From contig JAWZSP010000006.1 in the NCBI GenBank assembly GCA_034401135.1, positions 124,001 through 188,000 of the forward strand: a DNA stretch of 64,000 nucleotides, given 5' to 3'. Below, piece by piece: positions 1 through 12,800 of this stretch; within the stretch, counting starts at the first letter, position 1, and the number at the start of each line of letters is the position of its first letter. The translations under genes were made by a program, and so were the position numbers. This stretch comes from Volutella citrinella. Taxonomy: Eukaryota; Ascomycota; Sordariomycetes; Hypocreales; Nectriaceae. The notes beneath the pieces are model-generated. The model saw only the letters and a list, made by a program, of their open reading frames with translations, was not told the origin of the DNA and made no database searches.

Positions 1-182
1 TTTACAGGTCGTGTTCTAACGCGCTCTGAGATAGCAGCAGGTATTTAAGAGCGGTGTTTGATCAATGTGAAATGCAAATGATTTTTATGATAAATAAGAG
101 CTACAGCCTTTGCAATAGCTGTGTATACTTAAAAAGTTTAGACGTATTGGGACGATATACACATCTTGAAACAATCGGGAAG

Positions 183-1900
183 TCAGGCGTTTGGCAGATA
201 GTTGGGAACCCGATACTGCGCCCTGGCATGGACCAGCCAATTGACACCAGCGAAAATGAAAGTGACAACCAAGACAACACTCGCATAGTCTGCCGGTGGG
301 TGATATTAGCACGATAGGTCTCTTTGTCCTTGTAGATATGCTGGAGGAAACCTACTCATAGTTGACCCTGTCGTGGGATATGTCGGAGGGAAAGTAAAGA
401 ACACAATCTCAATGAGAGCAAAAGCAACCACCATTGAATTGACCAACCAACCAAGACAATTTGGAAGTCTGAAGTGGCGGCTAGTCGGTAGCACTTGCTC
501 GGATCGTTTCCGAATCATTAGCAAGCCTGTGGGAATGGAAAACGAAATCATCTGCAGAATAATGCTTGATCCTGCAATGGCATTGAACGCCACCGTAGAG
601 CCAAGATAAATGCACCCAAGACCAAATACAATTATCGCATTTACCGTCAAACTCCACACGGGAACCTGAAGAGTAGGGTGGATAGCTTTTAGGTGCTTAC
701 TTGCAAGCAGCCCGCTGTCTTCAGCGAAGGCCCAGGTCATTCTAGATGCTGTCTGGACAATGGCATTGATGGCAAAGAGAGTGATAAAGAAAAGTGCCAC
801 AAGAAACACTGTAGCAGCTGTGGGGCTCTTGAGAGATTGTTGCCACAAGACATAAATAGGCATCCTGGGATTGAGTGTTAATGACAGCCTGATTAGAATT
901 GACTGACTTGGCACTTACGTTGTGTTGACCAACTCATCGAGGTCGCTGATACCATAGCACATGGCGATGCTAAATAGCAGACCAGTGATAGAGCCTATCG
1001 CGCTGGTAGAGATGAGAGCGCGAGGAACGACCGTCTCCGGCGATAGACATTCTTCCGCAAGATGCATAGCCCCATCTATGCCCAGGAACATGGCCGCTGG
1101 AGTCATCAAGCCTGTTATGAAGGTGATCCCATCGGACCAACCGACATTGTTCTCAAAGTTATTCCAGACAAACGTTGAAGGTTGTTTATCAGCGCGGACG
1201 AGGCAGGCAATTGATACAGTGCAAAATGTCAAGAGGCTAAGAATGACTGTTGTCATGGTTAGTTGTGAAGACGTACATCAGGATCAGGCGTGTTCTTACA
1301 ACCAACTTGATGTATCCACAGGGTTTTGCGTAGAAGGAGCAGGTTGTAAAGGTAGATTGACACATTGATGGCCTGGAAGACGAGAAAATAATGCCATCCC
1401 TGAGGTTGGTAGCCAGGGACATAAAATGACGGGAAGGACAAAAGCAGCTGACTTGCTAGGATCGTCACGGCGGCAGCCAGGAAAACCCACGAGCAGGTGC
1501 TAACGAAACCGCAAATGTAGGAGATGCCTCTGCTGAGATGCCGAGGGGCAAGGATGGAGGCGAAGTGGTACTGGCCGCCGGCTGTTGGATAGACGCTGGC
1601 CAACTCGGCAAGACTAAGGGCGACGGCAAAGTATGCGACAGCAACGACCATGATGCCATATATGACGGTGAATGTGCCGCCAGCGGACACGGCGATGGCC
1701 AATGTTGTAGCAAGGGCTGTCCAGCTGTTGCAAATGTTGAAAGCGATGGAGACCATGGACAAGGCGCCGACATGGCGCCTCATGTTGCCAGAGAGTCCAT
1801 GTGGAGCGGTCGCAGTTTCTCGCAAGTCACCGACCCGCAGGGAATCGCGTCGCTCCGAGAGTGCCGCAGTAGAGGGTTTGTCCTTGAGGTATTCGGTCAT
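183..1900 (-). CDS. Amino-acid/GABA-type permease (APC superfamily)
   Basis: Proton-coupled plasma-membrane amino-acid or GABA/choline-type transporter with about 12 membrane segments. Exons 1900-1300, 1246-919, 864-356 and 289-183 join in frame to 514 aa. The last two exons meet to read TTGSTMNYASVV, the usual end-of-protein motif of fungal GABA permeases, which fixes the last intron. The first segments (HVGALSMVSIAFNICNSW, then GGQYHFASILAP) are typical of the UGA4/Hnm1 group. The gene is divergent from the aldehyde dehydrogenase at 2785 and shares its promoter, and a zinc-cluster regulator follows. Permease plus dehydrogenase suggests uptake and oxidation of an amine or amino-acid-derived aldehyde. 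Substrate cannot be read from sequence. Family call is secure, GABA specificity is not. Confidence 0.88.
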
Positions 1901-2182
1901 GATGAGAGACGAGTAATTGTCGAGGGAAGAAGGTGAAACTATTCAAAAGGAGCACTTGGGTCTGTCTGGTGGCATTCCGGTCACAGAGAGAGCCGACCAG
2001 GACAAATATATAATGGATGCGCGACAGTGTGAGACGGTGACAACAGCGCGCAGATTGGTGCCACCATAATAGATGTTGGCAGCCGAGAGGGCTGAGACAG
2101 AGGTCCTTATCTTGGAGTTCCTCTGCTCATCCGGTGTCCAGGCTCCTAATCCTTGGCCAAGAAAGATAGAAAGTTCATGCTG

Positions 2183-2196
2183 CGGCACAATTACCG
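2183..2196. promoter_or_regulatory. Candidate Zn2Cys6 site, CGG-N8-CCG (copy 1)
   Basis: CGG at 2183-2185 and CCG at 2194-2196 form an inverted pair of triplets of the kind bound by fungal Zn2Cys6 dimers. The copy at 2237 has the same spacing and almost the same flanks. The regulator at 4363-6341 is the obvious candidate binder; that link is inference. Confidence 0.45.
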
Positions 2197-2236
2197 TTTT
2201 GGTACCAGACACTTGATTTGGTCATGGTGCTTGCTG

Positions 2237-2250
2237 CGGCACTATTACCG
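2237..2250. promoter_or_regulatory. Candidate Zn2Cys6 site, CGG-N8-CCG (copy 2)
   Basis: CGG at 2237-2239 and CCG at 2248-2250. It repeats copy 1 with one base change in the spacer, 54 bp (about five helical turns) away, so two dimers could sit on the same face of the DNA. Confidence 0.45.
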
Positions 2251-2784
2251 TTTCAAGACAAGACGCTAGCCAAGTTCAAAGGTCCAGGCCGTCAATGCGT
2301 GAACTCTGTACGACAAGGGTCATGGTGGCGGCCCCAGCCCACACGATGTCGTCACTGGTGAATGACTGGTCAGTAAGGCATCCCTTTCTTCGTTGCTGTT
2401 TTAATCATGGCTTAGTCTTGTACTGGCGTTGCACCATCCGGCTTAATGGACCAGAAGGTGGAAGGAAAGATTTGATCTACCGAGTCGAGTTGCCGGGATA
2501 TGAGGTTTGCCGGCCTTGAAAGCCGCTGGGGAAGGTTTCGAACCCACATTCCCCCACTTGCCGTACGCTTTTGTGTCATACTTGATCGTGGAGAAGGGGA
2601 GGTCACCAGATTCGGTGCGGGGTGAATGACGATCTCCGTGGAAGGGAAATCGACCGTGGGCGGATAAAAGACCCCTATATTCCTTCGAATATGTTCCTAT
2701 TTCCAACTTACCAAGATAAATTTCATTGTCAAGACCCCAAAACCACAGACACTGCCCCTTTGGCGTTTCGCCCTCACCTCAACC

Positions 2785-4282
2785 ATGCATCAAACGAACT
2801 TTCAGCATCTTGGCCATATTCCCCTTATCATAGACGGGGAACATATCCGATGCAATGAAATGTTTGAGGTATCAAATCCCTCTTCTGGAAAAGTTCTGTA
2901 TCAGTCCAGCAGCGCCGGCGTTACTCAGGCCCTCTCTGCTGTTCGGTCAGGGGCCAAGACCTTCGAGTCGTGGCGTGATACTACACCCGGACGCCGCCGA
3001 ACTATTCTGTTGCGGGCTGCCGTCATCATCGATGAAAGATGGCTCGAGCTCAAGCAGTACATGATGGCCGAGACAGGCTGCAGCGATGACTTCGCAACCT
3101 TCAATTTGGCTGCCTCTAAAGAGGCTATCTTGGACTACGCTGCGAGGGTCGGAACGCTGGAAGGGAGCATTCCGACCTTGGAGCTACAGGATGTCGGAGC
3201 ACTCGTTGTCAAAGAGCCTTATGGTGTCGTATTCGCTTTTGCTCCCTGGTGAGTTGTTGATTGGTCACCGTAACTAGTGCGACATGGAATGCTGATACTT
3301 GGCCAGGAACGCTCCCTTGGTCCTAAGCTTCAGGGCCGTGCTGGGCCCCATTGCAGCAGGTAATACAGTGGTACTCAAGGGCTCAGAGCTGAGCCCTTGC
3401 TCCTGCTGGGCCGCATGCATGGTTCTTACAGAGGCAGGCCTCCCCCCTGGCGTACTGAATTACATTGTCAGCTCACCAAGCAACGCCCCAGACATTGCCA
3501 GGGCCGTTATTGGGAGCCCGGAGATCAAGAAGATCAACTTCACCGGCAGTACAGCTGTTGGGCGTATAATTGGCCAGCTGTCTGGCTCATTTCTCAAGCC
3601 TGCCCTCCTGGAATTGGGTGGGAAAGCCCCAGCGATTGTGTGTGAGGATGCAGATCTCGACCTGGCAGCCAGAGAATGTGTCACCGGGGCATTCTTAAAC
3701 GCTGGGCAGATTTGCATGAGCACTGAGCGCATAATTGTCCACAAAGACGTGAAGCTAGCCCTAGAGGAGAAGCTTAGGGAATGTGTCTCGGCCATGTTCC
3801 CTGTCTCTGACGAAGGCCCTGTGCTCATCACAGCGGCAGCTGTGGGAAGGAATAAGCAGCTCATAGCAGATGCTGTAGACAAAGGCGGTTCCCTTGTCTG
3901 TGGTTCTGTTGAGGAGAACCAATCGCCCTCGACACGTCTGCGGCCAACTATAATCACCGATGTCAGACCAGACATGGCAATTTACCAGCAAGAGTCTTTT
4001 GGGCCCACCGTGTCCTTGGTCGAGTTCGAGATGGATGATCAGGCTGTGGACATTGCCAATGACACTGAGTATGGACTCAGCTCAGCGATCTTTACCAAGG
4101 ATCTAAGAAGGGCGCTCCGTATTTCCAAGCGTATCGAAACCGGTGCTGTTCATATTAACCGCATGACCGTTCAAGATGCGGCAGTGTTGCCACATGGCGG
4201 AGCTAAATGCAGCGGCTACGGCAGGTTCAACGCTGGGCTTGGAGAGTGGCTCAGGACCAAGAACATAACATATGATCTGTAG
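2785..4282 (+). CDS. Aldehyde dehydrogenase (vanillin/salicylaldehyde DH-like)
   Basis: NAD(P)-dependent oxidation of an aldehyde to the acid. Exons 2785-3248 and 3307-4282 give 479 aa, the usual ALDH length. The intron splits the tryptophan codon of the nucleotide-site motif APWNAP. Further landmarks are INFTGSTAVG (cofactor binding), the general base in LELGGKAP, the catalytic cysteine in NAGQICMSTERI and the ESFGP motif near the C terminus. The QICMST context is typical of the vanillin/salicylaldehyde dehydrogenase-like branch. The start at 2785 gives a normal N terminus (IDGE, then the NPSSGKV turn). It is divergent from the permease. The substrate is probably a product of what the permease imports; this is inference. 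Confidence 0.9.
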
Positions 4283-4362
4283 CAAACTTGTCATACCGTT
4301 CAAATGTATTCATTTCCTCAAACAGGAACGCAGTCCTCAATCATACCCGATACTAGATAATG

Positions 4363-6341
4363 TCAGTGATGTGAGGTCAATCGCGGTTCAGGTGCACTCG
4401 GCTTACCTTTTTGATGCCACTGTAGCCATGGAGCACCCGGATTTTCGTCCCGTATTTTCCACACGAGGCGCAAATTCTTGAGTAGCTTTGGTTGTTGGTT
4501 AAACCAATATCCACTCGCGTGAAGCCGACCGAGCAAGGATTCGATCTCAACCCGTGCGGCCAAGTCAACTGCTTCACATCCCGCAGTGTAGAGTGGGAAT
4601 ACGGCATTGTTCAATACTCGGGAAGACTGCTGAACCGTGCCAAGTTGTTGATAAATGTTGCTTACATGCCGCCGCACCAAAGGCGCAGTCCAGGCCACGT
4701 CTCTGACGCGAGTGTAGAAGAGAAGAACAATGGCGGAATAGATGGCTTCGTTGAGATTCAGTAGATCGGGATCTTCCCGTGCCCCGCTCTTCCAGGCGGT
4801 AAGGTCGGACTCTCTTGCGGTCAGCATAGCTTCCTCGACTTGTTGTGCTTGCTCCTCCAAGTCCTCTGTTGCTCCTGAGCCCATGTCGTCACTCATCTTT
4901 CGGACTTGCATCAGTCTTCCTAGATCAAGCAGAGGGTTGATCCATCGGTGTGAGAATGTGTATAGCGGGTGGATGACCCAAGCACCGAATCTCTTGCTCA
5001 GATTCGTTTCCAATTCTCTGTTGTGGAACTCGATTGCACGGGTTGCATACCTATCTGGAACTGGGACGCTCCCCAGTGAGCAGTGAGCGCAGATATATTG
5101 CCACCGGAGCAATTGTAATACAACCTCGGCTGCCTCATCCATCTGACCCCCAGACTCAATCATGTACGCTGCAGCGCTCCTGCCGAGAGCCAGGAGATTG
5201 AACTCTTTAAAGGGGTCAAAGAGCGCGAGTAACAGAGCTGCGGCAACCGTTTCGACCGGCCTCTGAGGTTCCCACGATCTTGTGGCGCAGAGAGCCTGTG
5301 TGGACTTCTGCCACAATTTTAAGGATTCGGCCACGAATCCTGGAGCACCAGAGTTCGTCCCATATAGAAATGCCGAGAGCCCTAGAGTAGCTAGCCGAAC
5401 GGGCACAGAGCGCATGGCCATGGATCCTAGGATTGTTCGATAGGGATTCTCGGGGAGCCCTGCAGAATGCGGAGCATTCGGATCCCAGCATTGAAACATG
5501 TCTACCCCTCGGTTGATAAAATAGGACCATAAAAATCCCATTTTAGATGAGTTTGTCAGTTCCAAGGGCAGTGGATTGATCACCGCTGGGACTGCCGCTG
5601 GACCATCCAGGCCCACCAGACACTGGCGAGTCAAGGCGCCGCAGTTGTCATCAACTACCACTGGGACTTCTTGGCCCGTTTCTTTTTCCACTTCTTGCTG
5701 ATTGTTGAGCGTAGAGAACGAGCTCCGTGTTGGAATTGAAGGCATCATCGTGATGATTTCGTCGTGCAGATCTGCATTCGCAGATGGGTCGAGGGTCGGT
5801 AGGTGGAGTGGTCCGTACATAAAGTCACCCAACGGCAATTGATCAAATCCATTATCCGCACCAGCCGTTTCAGTTTCTCCGGGTACGACTTGTGAACGAC
5901 TTAAGCCAGCTCTGCAGTTCATGGGCTCATCGCCACGCTTCCGGCCTCGGCCTCGGCCACGGGATGATGGCGCTGGAGAGGTAAGCGTTACTCAGAACAC
6001 AGGGTTATGGGTGGAAGCGCAGCACTTACAAGGTTGATTCCAAAGCCGGAATATACGAGGTTCGCACACAATGTCCCTTTTCCGGCATTGTGAGCAAGTG
6101 GGCGTTGCCTGGTCGCACTGCAAAGCCGGCGTCAACTAATGACATGGAGCCACAAGACAAAGACAAATGTCGGACAGGTCCATCGGCGTCCAAGAACACA
6201 TACCTTGCGCTTGCTGCGGGTGCATCCTCTACATGCCCCCTCACTGCGGTGTGGGATCCGTGACTGCATCTGCCCAGAGATTGATGATGAAGATTTCTGG
6301 AGTCTCGCCGCTCGGCACTGGACTGGGTTCAGGAAGGCCAT
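4363..6341 (-). CDS. Zn2Cys6 transcription factor of the permease/ALDH block
   Basis: Nuclear regulator with an N-terminal zinc cluster and a long fungal-specific middle region. Exons 6341-6204, 6117-6030 and 5972-4363 give 611 aa. The first intron splits the zinc cluster; after splicing, all six cysteines are present in the form C-x2-C-x6-C-x6-C-x2-C-x6-C (CRGC...C...CSQC...C). A basic stretch RGRGRGRKRG follows. The start could also be the later Met at about 6269. The 3' end is uncertain: a GTAAGC donor after LQWHQK and a TAG acceptor near 4346 would replace the last residues with a short tail ending VSGMIEDCVPV, stop near 4312. It ends tail to tail with the dehydrogenase and is probably its regulator. 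Confidence 0.85.
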
Positions 6342-6868
6342 ATCCTGACGCTAATACACCCGCGAGACGACGGCGGCCGGAATAAAGTGCGCCCGCCCAG
6401 CTGACGTTTCCTAGATGGACTTGGGTGCCTGAGGAGACAGCACCCTTGTCAACTGGTGTCAGACCAAGCTAAGCCACTTATCGCGGCAACCCCATTTTTG
6501 CCTCTTAGCTCGATAATTAAGAGTCAAAGAGCCTAGCCAAAAGCGGCGGGCTGGAACTATCAAGGAAAGGAAGCTAGCCACCTAAGCCCACGGTCAGGCG
6601 TTCGAACCCCACGAATCTACGGATATAAAGGGAGCACAAGGCTACGGTCCAGCGTGTTATCTGGTCTGACACCTGCGGGGTGTGCTTTTTCTACCGCTCC
6701 TGACCGCCCTGTCACCTGGGTCGTGACATTGGGTTGGGCCTCAAAAACAAATCAGGCCCCACTTGCCCCGCATATCCACTTCGGCAACTCCTAGCCTCTG
6801 TGTCTTTCTTCTCGGCAACACCCTTAACTAAGAAGCAAACTCAGTGTTACCCATATATTTATCCCACG
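6342..6868. other. Intergenic, regulator to NLR gene
   Basis: No supported gene. A TATA-like GATATAAAG lies near 6620. A GTTCGAACCCC string near 6600 resembles a tRNA T-loop, but no cloverleaf can be built around it. Confidence 0.5.
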
Positions 6869-9800
6869 ATGGATGCTGAAGATGACTTGCCAGGCAATGA
6901 GCACTATAGTGTGTTGTGGCTCTGTCCGCAGGGAGACGTCTGGGAAGCGTCGCTTGAAATGCTCGACAGCCGCCATGAGCACCGCGCCCGCCCAGTATTG
7001 GACTCGGAGACTATTCCCGAGGCGGCTTTTCCTTCCGTCCTGCAGTATCCGTACTGTCTAGGAAGTGTTCGAGACCACAACGTCCTCGTCGTTACGTTTC
7101 CTGACCGGCAAAGCGATTACACGGAGGCTAGAGATGTGGTTTATGAGATAAAGAACAAGTTCCCCCGGCTTGAGTTCGCCGTACTCGTTTGTACCGGAGG
7201 GGGCGTCCCCTACGACACCGACAGAACCTCTCTCAGGCTTGGTGACGTTGTGATAAGCAAGCCGTCAGTCGATTCCAATGGCAATCCCCGCCATTCCGGT
7301 ACACTGCTCTACGATGCAGAGAAGGCTCGTGGTGGCCGATTCGAATGCATTGGCTCACTTCCTGCACCGCCAGAGGAAGTCTCTGAGGCGACAGACGATC
7401 TGGCCGATGGGTTGCAGATGATGGGTACAAATCAGGCATCGGAATCTGGATTCGAGTCAGAACGGGAGCGACGCTCGGAATCTGTAGAGAGCTGGGGAGG
7501 TAGGTTCAGCCCTGTTGTCGAAGGCGTTGAAGAGAGAATGAGCATAGCTAGCAGCGGTGGGGAGTCTGTGGATGAGTCAGTAGATGTCTCTGGTCCTTCA
7601 ATCAGTGGTGAAGATGGCGATGACTATCTGAACGAATATTTCCGGGAGAGGCTTCCAGTCATTCATTTTGGAATTGTCGCCTCTGCCGAGTTTGGCATCG
7701 ACGATGCGACGACCCGAGACCAACTTGGCCAGAGCCACAAGGTCCGTGGATTTGACGAGACTGGGGCAGCCAGAGCCTTGGAAGACGTACCCTCTATCGT
7801 CATACAAGGAGTCTCGCACTTCTGTGGGTGTAACAAGATCGAGGAGAAGGAAAAATTGGGCGCGGCCTCAGCCTTCATAGCTGCAGGTTGTGCTAGGAGA
7901 CTTCTCCTGCACATGCAAGCTCAATTCGACGACACCTCTTCTGAATCTCGAGAGGCATCTCCGACATCCTATGGCAAATCTCTCGGATCCAACCGTCTGG
8001 ACAGTGAGCTAGAGAGGCGAGTGAGAGTGTCAAAGACCCCCAATCCTCCGTTCTTTACCCCTTCCATCTCCCTGCACTCGCGTATATCACCAAGTGGTAT
8101 AGGAGGGCTTCGCTAAGTAAAGCTCTCCAAACAGCCTCTCACCCGTCTCAGAATCAAGCCATTCGGACGGACCGTTTGATGAGTTAATGAGGTTATGGTT
8201 GGCGGAGTTAACGCCTGTTGACCACGGAGCCCGACACACCGACAAGGTCAGGAAGCTGTATCCAGGTACCTGTCATTGGCTTCTGGACTCGGAAAAATAC
8301 GACAACTGGATCGGGGGATGCGGACGAACTCTCCTTTGCCAAGGGCTACCAGGGACCGGCAAGACAATACTGGCAGCGTCAGTGGTACAGGATTTGGAAG
8401 CGAGATTTGGCACAAGCCATAATGTCGGCGTCGCTTACCTCTACTTGGACTCCCTGTGCCGTTGGGATCACGAAGCCAACATTGTGTTGTCCAACATTGT
8501 GACGCAGCTGGCACAGCGCAACACCGACTTGCAAGGAGACTTGGAGCATCTGTCGAGGAAGGCCTGGGGTGGGGCGAGGCTTCCCGAGTTTCACGACATT
8601 ACAAAGTGCCTTCATTCGATGTTTGGTAAGCTCGCTAAAGTCTTTCTAGTCATCGACGCTCTGGACGAATGCCTCACAGGTTGCCGTGACGTGGTTTTGC
8701 GAGAGGTACGCCGTTTGCAACGCAAGTTCGGAGCAAACGTCATGGCGACATCGAGGCCTGATTCGGGCCTGAATGTTTCCCAATGTCTCGAGGGTGTAAT
8801 TGATATAGAAGTGTCTGCAGACGAGGGTGATTTGCGAGAGTATGCATCGGGGATTATACAGTGTCTGCCATCCTTGGGAGACGGGCTTCAGGACGGACTT
8901 GTAAAGAGTGTTATTCAATCAGCATGCGGAAGGTGAGTAAAGACTACCCGAGTCGTCTATAATGCAGGCCAAATGACTGATTGACTCGCTGCTTTCTGTT
9001 GGCCGACCTCAACCTGGACTCGCTCACCTACGAGACAGATACCGAGTCGGTATGCCCATCTCCAGCGAGGCTCGATGACGCCTACAGGAAGATGATGGAA
9101 CGAGTAGCAGCCCAAGCACCAGACCGATGGCGTCTCGCCAGGAGCGTCCTCTCGTGGCTCGCCTTTTCTACAAGGCAACTCACTACCTCAGAGCTGCGGC
9201 AAGCCTTGGCAGTCCCGGAGAGCGGGCGCCCAGATGAGTTGGGGAGACAACCCTCCACAGCAGACATCATCTCAGTCTGCAAAGGACTGGTGCATCTTGA
9301 TGTCGAGTGTGGGATAATTCGCTTAGTCCACACGACTGCAAGAGACTACTTGCGGCGTTCTCGGGACCAGTATTTCCCGAATGGCGAGGAGCTCATGGGA
9401 GCCGCTTGCGCAGTGTATCTCTCATCCATCCAGTTCGTCCAGTTCGAGGACGAAAACTTTGAAGAACACAGGCTTGAAGACAGACTGTCCAGGCTGCAGG
9501 AGAAGCCGCTTTACGAATACGCGGCGGACAACTGGGGCATTCATAGCGGCGAGGCCGTGTTGCTTCCTCAGGCGGTGGCCAACTTTCTCACCACCCCCCG
9601 GAAGATGGAGGTTGCTTGTCAGGCGTCCATGAAAGGCCAGGTTCAATACAGCAAAGAGCTTCCGACCAAAATGAACCCAATGCACATTGCGGCATACGTC
9701 GGAGCCAGGGGTGTTGTGCTCTTCCTCCTCACCAACTCGAGGTCATTGCTTCTTGAGCGGGACAGTCTTGGCCACACTCCGCTGCTCTGGGCAGCACAGC

Positions 9801-12800
9801 GTGGACATGGCCAAATAGTTGAGCTCATCTTGGTGGAGCCATCTGTCGATATCAACTCAAGGAATGACGAGGGCCGGACCGCCTTGTCGCTGGCAGCCGA
9901 GGGAGGCCATACCCGCGTCGTTGAGATGCTACTGGCCCGCGACGCAAATCCAAACTTGCAAGATCTGTACCGGCTGACACCACTCTGGTTTGCAACAAAG
10001 GCCGGGCATACAGCTGTGGTCAGCCTTCTGCTCACCAGTGGATGGCTCATCGACCTGAATCCGCGACCACCATCTGGCGGTAGGGTGTACAATGGAGCTA
10101 TTCTCCTTCAGGCCGAATATGCTCTCAGTGCCCTATCCATAGCTGCACTGAATGGACACATCGGTATTATTCAAATTCTGTTGGAACAGGACGGAGTCGT
10201 CAGCCAAGCCGCACACGACAGAGTCCACGCACCCGCGATGGAAGCTCTGAAGCTAGCTCTGGAACATGAACGCGAGGATGTGCTAGACATCATTCTCGAT
10301 CGGACTGGCTTTGACCTGGACCCTGAGAGTGAAGGGTCGGGCGAGAGTCTTCTCAAGGATGCAGTCGACCGAGGCAATGAGGAGCTGGTGAAGCTGCTCC
10401 TCGTAAAGTATCAAGTCAACCCAAACCACGGCGTGGAATCCCAATTGACGCCACTCATGACAGCGGCAGCGAAGGGCAATAGTTCGGTTGTGAGACTCCT
10501 GCTCGCAGCGAAGAACATTACACCTAACCGTACGACTCATCTCGGCCTGACTGCATTGTCACTTGCAACGGGAAATGGGCATGGAACCGTCGTCAAGCTC
10601 CTAGTGGCGGATGACAAGGTCGACCCAAACCTCCCTGATGAGAACGGCCGTACGCCGCTCGCCACGGCGGCCGAAGCAGCTGACGAAGCCGTACTGCAGC
10701 TCTTGCTCGAGAATGAACGCGTCGACCCGGATTGGAGTGACTCGGAGGACAGAACGCCACTGTCTCTAGCCATGAGCCCAAAGCCGCATTATATCTTGAA
10801 GAGAGCCATTTCGGCGCGGGGTGGAGGAGGAATCTCGATTATGGGATAGGCGTTTCAGATATGGATCGCGGCTGGGACAAGGACCACAGCGGAGTGGTCC
10901 GACAACTCCTGGCCACTGGTCGTGTCAACCCGAATGCGCGAGATCGAGATGGTCGAACGCCATTGTCTCATGGAGCGCAGCGAGGAAATGCCGCCTTGTT
11001 GAAGGTGCTCCTCAGTCATCCTGGCACGAATCCAGATGAGAGGGATGACCATGGACGGCCGCCGCTCGTTTGGGCCGCAGCCGCGGGGCACCAGGCTGCA
11101 GCTGAGTTGCTCCTCAGTACGCAGCTGCTCGACTTGAACTCGGCGTCGCGGTCTGGGGAGACGGCGCTGTTCATGGCGGCCATGTCCGGGCATGACGAAG
11201 TGGTAGGCGTCCTGCTCTCGCAGAGAGGGGTCGAGCTAGATGCCCGGAACGCAGATGGAGTGACTCCCCTTGCTGTGGCTGCCCAGAACGGGCATCGTGG
11301 TGTGCTAGAGCAGCTCCTCGCAACCAAACGGGTGGATCGAAACGGCCGAGATAACAAGGGCCGCAGTCCCTTATCATCTGCAGCCCGGGGAGGCCACGGG
11401 CCTGCAGTAAGCATCCTATTGGGATTAGAGGGCGTTGACCCGGAATCTGAGGATATGGATGGACGCACTCCACTCTCACTAGCTGCAGAGCACGGGCATG
11501 TAGCTGTCGTGCGACAGTTGCTTGCCATTGACGGGGTGAGTCCCGACCGGAGGGACCATGCCGGAAGAACACCGCTCTCATGGACCGTGGACCCCAAGAA
11601 ACATTCCAATGACGATGCTCGTGGTAGACGAGAGGTAGTTGAGCAACTACTTCAGCTCGATGCTGTCAACCCCAACAGCATTGATGCTGCAGGGCTCAAC
11701 CCCCTTCTCCGGGTAGCGGGACTGGATAACGATGACCGTGACTATGCCGTGGTCGAACTGCTACTGGTGCATAAGGACACGGACATATACCAGGAGGACC
11801 ACCAGGGCCGCACTGCTCTGTCCATAGCCAGAGACAAGAGCGCCATGATCATGGTTGAGCAGTTGTTCAAGATACGCGGGGTCGGCACGGGTCACGACGT
11901 GGGCCGGACCGAATGCTCCGGTACCCATGCTATTGCGGAAGTACTCTGCAGTAGTATGGGACAGTGGTGCTCAAAATGCGCAGCCATGGACCTGGATGGC
12001 CTCTTCTCTTTGCCTCCGAGCTGGGAAGGCCGCAGAATCACAGACCCAGCGGCGCCAGATGAGATGGTTAAGATGACATCAGATGAGATGGTTAAGAGGA
12101 CATCATGCCCATTTTGCGAACTCATTGCTGCAGTCCGTCCTCCCTCCCTTGGCCCTACGCCCCCTGACCACCTACTCCTATCTTTGGGGATGCTTTCGAA
12201 CGAGCAAGATGTGCTCCAGGCCGTCTCGAGCACCAGCACCTGGATCTGGCAAGCCGAAAGCAGTCCCCGCCAAGATCCCATTATGACGGCTTGGATCGAT
12301 ACCGTTTTCCTAACTGTCAACACTGGTGATCGAAGTTCGGGATTCATTAGCCGTGTTGGGTCCAACTGTACTTTTGGGACACGCGCACTCTCTGTACCCA
12401 GGCTGCGCAGTGACTGTATCGACTTGAGCGTGGCAAAGGGCTGGATCGCGTGTTGCGAGGACACCCATGGCAAGCGATGCAACCCTGGTTTGATTCGAAC
12501 TGTGCCAAACCTACGACTCATCGATTGCGTCTCTCGAAAGATTGTCTCACCCTCTGCTCCAACCCCCTTTGCAGCGCTGAGTTATGTTTGGGGGCCGCCT
12601 CCCGAAATCCCCGACCTCCGAGACCACAGCCAGCTTGACGCGAGAGTTGAGCAAGTGGTTGAGGACGCAATCCGCGTGACGCTGGCTCTCGAGATCAAGC
12701 ATTTATGGGTTGACCGGCATTGCATCACCAAGGAGGATGAAGACATCAAACAGGAGCAGCTGCGGAGCATGAATGTGGTGTATGAGAATGCGCACATCAC

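Larger units (their letters stand above)
1901..2784. promoter_or_regulatory. Divergent promoter, permease / aldehyde dehydrogenase
   Basis: No gene is seen in this 884-bp stretch. It holds a pair of near-identical 21-base elements (2179-2199 and 2233-2253, one mismatch, 54 bp apart). It also holds a TATA-like GGATAAAAG at about 2660-2668, some 120 bp before the dehydrogenase ATG. Confidence 0.6.

Noticed and set aside
1538..1936. Plus-strand frames inside the permease gene
   Set aside because: Shadow frames of the minus-strand permease, which has clear membrane segments and matching splice sites.
2510..2545. tRNA-like T-loop string on the minus strand
   Set aside because: Only the GGTTCGAAACC part fits; no acceptor, D or anticodon arms can be built around it.
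6590..6625. GTTCGAACCCC, possible tRNA
   Set aside because: No matching T-stem or cloverleaf.
10849..10861. Stop codon separating two ankyrin genes
   Set aside because: The repeats continue on both sides and a phase-compatible intron (10821-10858) joins them; the donor is weak, so the doubt is recorded in the gene entry.
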